A DNA stretch of 64,000 nt from DASUAS01 sp963841415. GTDB taxonomy: Bacteria > Actinomycetota > Acidimicrobiia > IMCC26256 > DASPTH01. The position numbers and the translations under genes are program-made. Of the stretch, positions 39,603 to 46,613 are shown one piece after another. Numbering within the stretch: the first letter of the stretch is position 1; every line of letters starts with the position of its first letter. The DNA is taken from positions 1-64,000 of the forward strand of contig CAWJCN010000005.1 in the NCBI GenBank assembly GCA_963841415.1. The letters are read 5' to 3'. The notes under the pieces were generated by a model. It did not search any database, was not told the origin of the DNA, and saw only the letters and a list, made by a program, of their open reading frames with translations.

Positions 39603-40336
39603 GCCGCGAGCTCCCGGTCGACCAGGTCGACCACCTCACCGAGGCGCTCGACCACGAAGTCGGCGCCGCCGTCAGGAGCACCGGGGCGCGCGTCCGCGAC
39701 CAAGAGCGCGGTGCGCATCCCCTGCGCGTGTGGCCCGGTGATGTCGTGGTCGACGCTGTCGCCGACGAAGAGGACCTCGGCCGCGTCGCATCCCGCCGCT
39801 TCCAATGCGACTTGGTAGATCCGCGCGTCGGGTTTGCACGAGCGCGCCGACTCGGAGCTGGTCCACGTGTCGATGAGCGCGGCGAGCCCGAGTCGGGCGA
39901 CGAGGCCGTCGAGCTGCTCGTCGTCGATGTTCGACACGATCTGCGTGCGCAACTCTCGCTCGCGCAGCGCGCGCAACGTGGCGAGGCAATCGGGTCGGAG
40001 CTTGGTCGCGTCGAGCGTCGAGGCGTACTGCCGATCGACCAGCGCGTCACACGCTGCGTCATCGAGCGAGCCTCCGAGCGCCTCGGCCATCGCTGCGAAC
40101 GAGCGGGCGAAGAGCTCCCGGTGTAGGTAGGAGGGGCGGGTCGCGATCGCCCGGAACGCCACGCTGACGCCCTGGCGGTACGCGGCGCGCAGCTCGTCGT
40201 CCGACGGCTGCACACCGATCCCATCAGCGACCGCGCGCAGCTGCGCGAGGTGCGCGTCGCGCAGGTCACGCGAGCTGAACAGCGTTCCCGCGAAGTCGAA
40301 GAAGACGGCGCGCAGCACGGTCGAGGACGCGGTCAT
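39599..40336 (-). CDS. HAD-superfamily hydrolase with DxA motif
   Basis: A 245-residue HAD hydrolase. Motif I is FFDFAGTLF (Asp14); the usual second Asp is Ala16, as in phosphonatase-type members, so it may lack normal acid/base catalysis. Motif II is QIVSNID, motif III the Lys in SARSCKPDARIY and motif IV VGDSVDHDITGP. Animal ACAD10 carries a HAD domain in front of its APH and ACAD domains; this gene stands between ACAD and APH genes with 4-nt overlaps on both sides. It may process a phosphorylated acyl-CoA or be structural; this is inference. Confidence 0.87.
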   Translation of the reverse strand: MTASSTVLRAVFFDFAGTLFSSRDLRDAHLAQLRAVADGIGVQPSDDELRAAYRQGVSVAFRAIATRPSYLHRELFARSFAAMAEALGGSLDDAACDALVDRQYASTLDATKLRPDCLATLRALRERELRTQIVSNIDDEQLDGLVARLGLAALIDTWTSSESARSCKPDARIYQVALEAAGCDAAEVLFVGDSVDHDITGPHAQGMRTALLVADARPGAPDGGADFVVERLGEVVDLVDRELAA

Positions 40337-41628
40337 GGAACCCCCGCCGCCGTCTTGAGCTCGTGCCACTTGGCCTCGGCCGCCGGGCGCCGGCTCGGGA
40401 GGTGCTCGGTCGGCCAGCCCTCGACCGGCGTGTAGCCCTTGAGGAGGGTGCGGGCCAACACGGACTTGTGCAACTCGTCGGGTCCGTCGCCGATGGGCCC
40501 GAAGCGGGTGGTGCGGTACCACTCCTCCACCGGCAGGTCGCTGGAGTAGCCGAGCGCGCCGCACACCTGGATGGTGCGGTCGAGCACTGCGAGCACGACC
40601 TTCGATACGTGCGCCTTCACCATGCCGAGCTCGGCGCGCACGCGGCTGGCGCCGTACTTGTCCATCTTCCACGCGGTCTGGAAGGTGAGCAGACGCGCCG
40701 CCTGGATCTCGGTGTGGGACAGCGCGACGTAGTCCTGCACCATCTGGTGCTGGGCGAGCAGCTTGCCGTGCGAACTGCGCGACACCGCGCGCTCACACAT
40801 GATGTCGAGTGCGCGCTGCGCCTGACCAAGCCAGCGCATCGCGTGGTGGATGCGGCCACCACCGAGCCGCTGCTGCGCGAGCACGAAACCGTCGCCGGGC
40901 GCACCGATCATGTGATCGAGTGGGACGCGGCAGTTGCGGAACACGAGCTCGGCGTGGTTGCCGGGTCGGCCCTGGACGACGTCCGGGTGCGCCATGGTGC
41001 CGATGTCGCGCACGATCTCCATGCCCGGCGTGCCCGCCGGCACGATCAGGATCGACGCGTGCTTGTGCGGCCGACCCTCGGGGTTGGTCTCGGCGACGAC
41101 GAGCGTGATGTCGGCAACCGACGCGTTGGTGATGAACCACTTGTGGCCGTCGATCACCCACTCGTCGCCGTCGCGGGTCGCCGTGGTGCCGATCACCGTC
41201 GGGTCGGAACCGGCGAGGAACGGTTCGGTGAGCGCGAACGCGCTCGAGATGTCACCCCGCAGGTTCGGAAGGAGCCAGCGCTCCTTCTGTTCGTCGGTGG
41301 CGCCGTGCGCGAGCAGCTCCATGTTGCCGCTGTCGGGCGCCTGCACGCCGAAGATCGTCATCGACATCATGCAGCGTCCGATGATCTCGGACATCAGCGC
41401 GAGCTTGAGCTGCCCGAAGCCGGGACCACCGAGCTTGGGGTCGAGGAACGCACCCCACAAGCCACGCTCCTTCACCTGGTCCTGCAGGTGCACCTTCACG
41501 GGCGCCCACTCCTCGGGCGTCAGCTCGCGCAGGATCGGTTCGAGCGGGATGAGCTCGGACTCGATGAACACGCGCATCCACTGCAGCTGCTCCTCGAACT
41601 CCGGATCGGTCTCGAAGTCCCAGGCCAC
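40333..41628 (-). CDS. Acyl-CoA dehydrogenase of the ACAD10/11 lineage
   Basis: A 431-residue acyl-CoA dehydrogenase. ALTEPFLAGSDPT (about 136-148) and DGHKWFITNAS are the FAD segments. ACAD10/11-lineage marks are RLGGGRIHHAMRWLGQAQRALD (about 260-281), LGMVKAHVSKVVLAVLDRTIQVCGALG and FGPIGDGPDELHKSVLAR near the C-terminus, all closely parallel to the animal enzymes. Those enzymes remove a 4-phosphate from acyl-CoA to give the enoyl form. It starts with a GTG one base after the SDR stop and overlaps the HAD gene. Confidence 0.9.
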   Translation of the reverse strand: MAWDFETDPEFEEQLQWMRVFIESELIPLEPILRELTPEEWAPVKVHLQDQVKERGLWGAFLDPKLGGPGFGQLKLALMSEIIGRCMMSMTIFGVQAPDSGNMELLAHGATDEQKERWLLPNLRGDISSAFALTEPFLAGSDPTVIGTTATRDGDEWVIDGHKWFITNASVADITLVVAETNPEGRPHKHASILIVPAGTPGMEIVRDIGTMAHPDVVQGRPGNHAELVFRNCRVPLDHMIGAPGDGFVLAQQRLGGGRIHHAMRWLGQAQRALDIMCERAVSRSSHGKLLAQHQMVQDYVALSHTEIQAARLLTFQTAWKMDKYGASRVRAELGMVKAHVSKVVLAVLDRTIQVCGALGYSSDLPVEEWYRTTRFGPIGDGPDELHKSVLARTLLKGYTPVEGWPTEHLPSRRPAAEAKWHELKTAAGVP

Positions 41629-41629
41629 C

Positions 41630-42487
41630 TCAGGCCTCCGCGCGCGGGAACGCCGCCAGCATGCCCGTCACGCGCGCCTCGACCGTCGAGAAGAGGTCGT
41701 CGTGCGTGATGATCCAGAACTCGCCGGCGCGGACGGCGTCGAGCACCCGCGCCGCGACCTGCCCCGGCGTCATGCCGGTCGGGCCGGTGAAGCCGTCGCG
41801 GATCATCAGCCGCACGGATTCGGCCATCTCCGTGCGCCGCTCGACGCCGAACGCGGCCGGCCGATTGCGCTCCGACTCCATCACCTTGGTGTCGACGGAG
41901 CTGGGGCACAGGACGCTCACGCCGATCGGAAGCTGCTCGACCGCGACCTCTTGCACGAGGGTCTCCGAGATCGACACGACCGCGGCCTTGGTCGCGCAGT
42001 ACGGACCGATGAACGCGGTCCCGCTGAGCAGTCCGCCGATCGACGCGGTGTTCACGATGTGGGCGGGTGTGCCCTGCTCGCGCATGATCGGCACGAAGGT
42101 CTGGATGCCGTGCACGACCCCCCACAGGTTGACGTCGACCACCCACTTCCAGTCGACGAGGGTCTGGTCGCGCATCAGGTTGAAGGTGGAGACGCCGGCG
42201 TTGTTGCAGAGCACGTCGACGCGCCCGTACCGGTCGACGGTGGCCCCGGCCAGACGCTCGACCGCGGCCGCGTCGGAGACGTCGACGGTGACCGCGAGCG
42301 CGTCGCCCCCGGCGCCGCGGATGCCGGCAGCCACCGACTCGGCCGGACCGGTCTCGAGGTCGGCGACGACCACGGCCGAACCCTCGCGGGCGAACGTCTC
42401 GGCCATGGCTCGTCCGATGCCGCTGGCCGCGCCGGTGACCACGGCCACCCGGTCGGGCCCGATCACCCCGGCGTCTGCGTCGGTCAT
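41630..42487 (-). CDS. SDR-family oxidoreductase
   Basis: A 285-residue classical SDR. TGAASGIGRAMAETF (about 18-32), CNNAGVST (about 93-100), NTASIGG with the catalytic Ser, and YCATK with Tyr and Lys (about 157-161) are intact. The C-terminal tail ending LFSTVEARVTGMLAAFPR is typical of actinobacterial SDRs of unknown substrate. In a 4-hydroxy-acid pathway an SDR would oxidise a hydroxyacyl-CoA. It lies between a second SDR (33 nt upstream) and the ACAD. Confidence 0.85.
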   Translation of the reverse strand: MTDADAGVIGPDRVAVVTGAASGIGRAMAETFAREGSAVVVADLETGPAESVAAGIRGAGGDALAVTVDVSDAAAVERLAGATVDRYGRVDVLCNNAGVSTFNLMRDQTLVDWKWVVDVNLWGVVHGIQTFVPIMREQGTPAHIVNTASIGGLLSGTAFIGPYCATKAAVVSISETLVQEVAVEQLPIGVSVLCPSSVDTKVMESERNRPAAFGVERRTEMAESVRLMIRDGFTGPTGMTPGQVAARVLDAVRAGEFWIITHDDLFSTVEARVTGMLAAFPRAEA

Positions 42488-42520
42488 GCTTCCACTCCCG
42501 TCTTCTCGCCGATCTCTCGG

Positions 42521-43270
42521 TCAGCCGCCGTCGAGCAGGATCAGCTCGCCGGTGAGGTAGGACGACGCGTCGCTCGCGAGGTAGAGCGCTGTCCCCACGA
42601 TCTCGTCGGCACTCGCGATGCGCCCGAGCGCGACACGCGATGCCATCTGCCCCTGGAGCTCCTCGTCGGGCGCAGAGGCGTGGAAGCTGTCCGTGTGGAA
42701 CGTGCCGCAGACGATGGCGTTGACTCGGATGCCGCGCGGCCCGTACTCCTGCGCGCTGGCGCGGGTCAGTGCGTTCAGTCCGGCCTTCGCCGCCGCATAC
42801 ACGACCGTGAACGACGACGGGTGCAGCGACGCCTTCGAGCTCACGTTGATCACTGCGCCGCCCGCCGGCATGTGCTCGGCCGCGAGTGCGGTGAGGCGCA
42901 GCGGGCCCTTGAGGTTCACCGCGATCGTCTTGTCGAACAGGTCCGAGGTCACGTCGAGGAGCGACGGTGGCACCGGAGCGATGCCGGCGTTGTTGACCAG
43001 CACGTCGATCTGGCCGAACTCGGCGACGGCGGCGTCGACGAGCGCGCCGCACTGGTCCCAGTCGCCGACGTGGCACGCGACCGCGAGCGCGCGGTGTCCG
43101 AGCCCTCGCACCTCGGCCGCGACCTCCTCGCACGGTTCGAGCTTGCGGCTCGCGACCACGACGTCGGCGCCCGCCTCGGCGAAGCCGAGGGCCATGGCGC
43201 GGCCGAGGCCCTTGCTCCCGCCGGTGACGACCACCACCTTCCCGGTGGCGTCGAGGCTCGGGATGGTCAC
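42521..43270 (-). CDS. SDR-family oxidoreductase (3-ketoacyl reductase-like)
   Basis: A 249-residue classical SDR: TGGSKGLGRAMALGF (about 16-30), NNAGIAPVPPS (about 93-103), INVSSKASLHPS with Ser, VVYAAAKAGLNAL with Tyr and Lys, and the C-terminal family ending YLTGELILLDGG. It closely resembles 3-oxoacyl-reductase or glucose-dehydrogenase-like SDRs. The GTG start overlaps the MDR stop (GTGA), placing it second in the operon. Two SDRs in one operon suggest two oxidation steps or substrates of opposite stereochemistry. Confidence 0.85.
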   Translation of the reverse strand: MTIPSLDATGKVVVVTGGSKGLGRAMALGFAEAGADVVVASRKLEPCEEVAAEVRGLGHRALAVACHVGDWDQCGALVDAAVAEFGQIDVLVNNAGIAPVPPSLLDVTSDLFDKTIAVNLKGPLRLTALAAEHMPAGGAVINVSSKASLHPSSFTVVYAAAKAGLNALTRASAQEYGPRGIRVNAIVCGTFHTDSFHASAPDEELQGQMASRVALGRIASADEIVGTALYLASDASSYLTGELILLDGG

Positions 43271-44247
43271 GGCACCATCACGAGCTTGCCGACCACGCCG
43301 CGGTTGGCCAGACGTTGCAGCGCCTGCGGCAGGTCGTCGAACGACACCTGGTCGGTCACCGCGTTGCGGAGGCTGCCGTCGCGCACCAACGCCGCGAGGT
43401 GCGCGTGGATCTCGTCGAGCTCCTCGCGGGAGTACCCACCGGCGAACACGCCGACCAGCGACCGGTTCGTGACCACGAGGTCGTGGGTGGCGAAGCGCGG
43501 CCAGTCACCGCTTGCGAAGCCGACGGCGAGGAGGCGACCGTGACGGGTGAGCGCACCAGCGGCGTCTTCGGCCGGCGCGCCGCCGACGGGGTCGTACACG
43601 ACGTCGACACCGCGGCCGCCGGTGAGCTCGCGCAGCCGGGGCGCCACGGGACCGTCGCGGTGGTTGACGACGGCGTCGGCCCCGAGCTCCCGGCACAACT
43701 CGGCCTTGGCGTCGTCGCTCACCACGGCGATCACCCGAGCTCCGAGCGCACGCCCGAGCTGCACCGCGGCGATGCCGCTCCCGCCGCCGGCCCCGAGCAC
43801 CACCAGCTGATCGCCGGGCGCGAGGTGGCCGCGGTCGACCAGGCCGATCCAGCCGGTGAGGTGCGGGATCCAGAACCCGGCGGCCTCGGCCGCGCCCAGG
43901 CCGTCGGGAACCGGGAAGGCGCCCTCGGCCGCCGCCAGGCACTCTTCGGCGAAGGAGCCGTTGCCACCGATGAACGACGTGACGCACATGACGTGGTCAC
44001 CGAGGGCGACCCGTCCGGCCCCCTCGCCGAGCGCGGTGACCACACCGGTCGCCTCCTGTCCCGAGGTGAACGGCAGCGGCGGGGTCAGCGGATACGTGCC
44101 CCGGCACATGAACACGTCGGGGAGACCGAGACCGGCGGCGGTGACCCGGATCCGGATCTCGCCCGCACCGGGTTCCGGCGGGGGCCGCTCGACGAGGTGC
44201 AGCACGTCGGCCGGTTCGCCCGCGGCCTGGACCTCCCACGCCCTCAC
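43267..44247 (-). CDS. Medium-chain dehydrogenase, NADPH:quinone-oxidoreductase-like
   Basis: A 326-residue MDR without the zinc-ligand Cys cluster, so of the quinone oxidoreductase/crotonyl-CoA reductase type. Features are VFMCRGTYPLTPPLPFTSGQEATGVVTALGEG (about 44-75), the NADPH Rossmann motif LVVLGAGGGSGIAAVQLGRALGA (about 132-154) and GGRGVDVVYDPVGG. It would reduce an enoyl or quinone C=C bond. The start is the GTG at 44247, which overlaps the TGA of a five-codon leader ORF (GTGA). It is first in the seven-gene ACAD-HAD-APH operon. Confidence 0.86.
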   Translation of the reverse strand: MRAWEVQAAGEPADVLHLVERPPPEPGAGEIRIRVTAAGLGLPDVFMCRGTYPLTPPLPFTSGQEATGVVTALGEGAGRVALGDHVMCVTSFIGGNGSFAEECLAAAEGAFPVPDGLGAAEAAGFWIPHLTGWIGLVDRGHLAPGDQLVVLGAGGGSGIAAVQLGRALGARVIAVVSDDAKAELCRELGADAVVNHRDGPVAPRLRELTGGRGVDVVYDPVGGAPAEDAAGALTRHGRLLAVGFASGDWPRFATHDLVVTNRSLVGVFAGGYSREELDEIHAHLAALVRDGSLRNAVTDQVSFDDLPQALQRLANRGVVGKLVMVP

Positions 44248-44261
44248 GGCAAGACCCGCAT
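44244..44261 (-). CDS. Five-codon leader ORF in front of the MDR gene
   Basis: ATG CGG GTC TTG CCG TGA. The ATG is 7 nt after TACGGT, the leaderless pattern, and the TGA overlaps the GTG start of the MDR gene (GTGA). A ribosome loading on the leaderless ATG would end exactly at the MDR start, so this may be a translational feeder. Too short to judge by composition. Confidence 0.35.
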   Translation of the reverse strand: MRVLP

Positions 44262-44268
44262 GAATCAC

Positions 44269-44274
44269 ACCGTA
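44269..44274 (-). promoter_or_regulatory. Leaderless-type -10 of the ACAD-HAD-APH operon
   Basis: TACGGT, then 7 nt to the ATG of the five-codon leader ORF. Confidence 0.45.
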
Positions 44275-44321
44275 ATCACGCTGCAATCGCAAGCGCAAGT
44301 CACCGCGCGCCTCCCGTTCGT

Positions 44322-44358
44322 GCGTACCTGCGCCGTGCCTGTGACGGTGCGGGTACGC
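44322..44358. terminator. Hairpin between the nitrilase and MDR operons
   Basis: An outer 7-bp stem (GCGTACC with GGTACGC) and an inner 4-bp stem (CCGT with ACGG), located 20-56 nt after the nitrilase stop on the minus strand. It likely separates the two minus-strand operons. Confidence 0.55.
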
Positions 44359-44377
44359 CGGAAGCGCCTCGGTGTCG

Positions 44378-45301
44378 TCAGTCGTGGCCCCCGGGCTCCG
44401 GTGGTGCGGTGATCGCGCCGTACATCGACGGGCGCCGGTAGCGCCGGAAGTCGAACACCGTCTGCTTGTAGCGCTGGCACGCGTCGAGGTCGCAGACCGC
44501 GATCACGAGCTCGTCGCCCGTGGTCGCCGCCCGGGCGACCACCTCACCGGACGGGCCGATGATCTGGCTCTCAGCCAGCATCTCGACGCCCTCCTCGACC
44601 CCGGCCTTCGCCACACCCACCACGAACAACCCGTTCTGGTACGCGCCCGACGCCATCACCAGGTTGTTGTGGAAGCCCTGCAGGTGATCCTGCTCGGGAT
44701 CGGGCGGGTAGTGCAGCGGCGTGTTGTAGCCGATCATCAGCAGCTCCGTGCCCTGGAGGCCGAGCACCCGGTACGTCTCCGACCACCGCCGGTCGTTGCA
44801 CAGCGCGACACCGATCACGCCGCCGAACGCCTCGACCGCGTGGAAGCCGTCGGGCCCCGGCTCGAAGTGCTTGCGCTCGAGATGTTGGAACGGCCGCCAC
44901 CCCTCGGGTTCCTCGTGGCCGGGCAGGTGGACCTTCCGGTAATTGGCGACGACCCGTCCGTCGCGCTCGACGACCATCGCCGAGTTGTAGCGGTGACCAT
45001 CGGGGGTGAGCTCGGCGTAACCGAGATGGAAGCCCACGCCGAGCCGGGCCGCCTCGTCGAACAACGGGCGGGTGGCGTCGCTCGGCATCTCGCGCTCGAA
45101 GAACGCGAGGAGCTCGTCGTCGTCGAGATCCCATCGCGGGAAGAAGGTGGTGAGCGCGAGCTCGGGATAGACGACGAGCCCGGCGCCTTGCGCGGCCGCG
45201 TCGCGCAACAGACCGAGCAGCCGTTCGACGACCTCTTCACGCGTGTCGGCGCGCGCGATCGGACCCAGCTGCGCGGCGGCGACGACGAGCTCCCGACTCA
45301 C
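44378..45301 (-). CDS. Carbon-nitrogen hydrolase, N-carbamoyl-D-amino-acid hydrolase-like
   Basis: A 307-residue nitrilase-superfamily enzyme. The Glu-Lys-Cys triad is visible in YPELALTTFF (about 45-54), NYRKVHLPG (about 119-127) and ALCNDRRWSET (about 166-176); CNDRRW is the D-carbamoylase signature, and HHY/HNN-rich GFHNNLVMASGAYQNG follows. It would convert an N-carbamoyl amino acid to the amino acid, CO2 and ammonia. The GTG start overlaps the M20 hydrolase stop (GTGA). A hydantoinase at 50524 could supply its substrate. Beta-ureidopropionase activity is an alternative. Confidence 0.87.
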   Translation of the reverse strand: MSRELVVAAAQLGPIARADTREEVVERLLGLLRDAAAQGAGLVVYPELALTTFFPRWDLDDDELLAFFEREMPSDATRPLFDEAARLGVGFHLGYAELTPDGHRYNSAMVVERDGRVVANYRKVHLPGHEEPEGWRPFQHLERKHFEPGPDGFHAVEAFGGVIGVALCNDRRWSETYRVLGLQGTELLMIGYNTPLHYPPDPEQDHLQGFHNNLVMASGAYQNGLFVVGVAKAGVEEGVEMLAESQIIGPSGEVVARAATTGDELVIAVCDLDACQRYKQTVFDFRRYRRPSMYGAITAPPEPGGHD

Positions 45302-46524
45302 TGTGCGAGCTCCAACATCACGTGCAGGAGGACGTTCGCGCCCGCCTCGAGCTCAGCGTCGTCGGTGTGCTCAGCCGGGTTGTGGCTCACGCCGCCGGCG
45401 CTGGGCACGAACACCATGCCCGCCGGGCACACGCGCGCGAGCATCTGCGCGTCGTGTCCCGCGCCCGACGGCATCCGCTTCGTGGTCCGTCCTCGGTCGC
45501 GCGCGACCCGTTCCACGCGGTCGACGACGGACGGATCGAACTTCACCGGCGCGAAGCGCGCCAACGATCGCGCGTCGATGGTGACGCCTTCGGTGTCTCG
45601 GAGCTCGTCGCAGAGCGCGTCCAACGCCGCTTCGGCCGCGGTGAGCACCACGTCGTCGGTGTGCCGGAGGTCGACGGTGACCACGGCGCGGGCGGCGACC
45701 ACGTTCACCAAGTTCGGGTGCAGCTCGACGCGCCCGACGGTCGCGACCATCGGCGGCCCGAGCTCCTCCGCCAGCGCGCGCACACCCACTGCGATGGCGG
45801 CGGCCGCGAGTCCCGCGTCGTGACGATGGTCCATCGGCGTGGTGCCCGCATGGTTCGACTGCCCGGTGATGGTGAGCTCGGTCCACGAGATGCCCTGTAC
45901 GCCGGTGACCACGCCGATCTCGACACCTTCGGCTTCGAGCACCGGGCCCTGCTCGACGTGCAGCTCCACGAACGCGCGCGGCGGCACCGCCGGGCACGGC
46001 GACGAACCCGCGTAGCCGATGCGCTCGAGCTCGTCGCGCAACACCGGACCGTCGATGGCCTGCGTGTCGAGCGCGGTCTCCAGCGCGAGCCCACCCACGT
46101 ACACGAGGCTGCCGAGCATGTCGGGAGCGAAGCGGCTGCCCTCCTCATCGGTGAACACGCCGACCGCGAGCGGATGCGTGGTCTGGATGCCGGCGGCGAC
46201 GACGGTCTCGATCACCTCGAGCCCGGCGAGCACGCCGAGCGCGCCGTCGTAGATGCCGCCGGTGGCCACGCTGTCGACGTGGCTGCCGGTGAGCACCGGC
46301 GGCTCGAAGCGATCGGCCGGCCAGGTACCGACGATGTTGCCGATGCCGTCGACGTCGACGCGCAGCCCGAGGTCGCGCATCCAGGTGACGACGAGATCGC
46401 GCGCTTCCTGATCGGCATCGGTGAGCGCGAGGCGCGCCACCCCACCCGGCGCGAACGCACCGATCTCGGCCAACGCGTCCAGACGCGCCCGCAGGCGCGG
46501 AAACGACAGCGAGAGCCCGGTCAC
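45298..46524 (-). CDS. M20 amidase: N-carbamoyl-L-amino-acid hydrolase/allantoate amidohydrolase-like
   Basis: A 408-residue M20-family amidase (hydantoinase/carbamoylase group). Metal ligands are His82 (LTGSHVDSV), Asp93 (IYDGALG), Glu128 (FTDEEGSRF), His189 (ELHVEQGP) and a final His in GVSHNPAEHT (about 383). TGQSNHAGTTPMDHRHDA is the dimer-interface segment. Members hydrolyse N-carbamoyl-L-amino acids, beta-ureidopropionate or allantoate. The start is a GTG (GTGA overlap) that is part of the repeat ending the upstream molybdenum hydroxylase gene. Together with the nitrilase, both carbamoylase types are present. Confidence 0.9.
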   Translation of the reverse strand: MTGLSLSFPRLRARLDALAEIGAFAPGGVARLALTDADQEARDLVVTWMRDLGLRVDVDGIGNIVGTWPADRFEPPVLTGSHVDSVATGGIYDGALGVLAGLEVIETVVAAGIQTTHPLAVGVFTDEEGSRFAPDMLGSLVYVGGLALETALDTQAIDGPVLRDELERIGYAGSSPCPAVPPRAFVELHVEQGPVLEAEGVEIGVVTGVQGISWTELTITGQSNHAGTTPMDHRHDAGLAAAAIAVGVRALAEELGPPMVATVGRVELHPNLVNVVAARAVVTVDLRHTDDVVLTAAEAALDALCDELRDTEGVTIDARSLARFAPVKFDPSVVDRVERVARDRGRTTKRMPSGAGHDAQMLARVCPAGMVFVPSAGGVSHNPAEHTDDAELEAGANVLLHVMLELAQ

Positions 46525-46613
46525 GCTCTTCCGCTCTCGTCGCTGCGCTCCGGGCCTCTCCGGCCCCGCTCCGTTGCGAGCCGGGATACCCGGCTCGCGG
46601 CCACTTCGCTCAT
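46521..46613 (-). repeat. Dispersed repeat copy in coding frame
   Basis: On the minus strand this is the same sequence family as 5731-5824, ungapped, with about ten of thirty codons changed and roughly half of those changes silent. It contains the GCGAGCCGGG palindrome (46576-46598), ends in GCGTGA and supplies the GTG start of the M20 gene. Confidence 0.88.
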
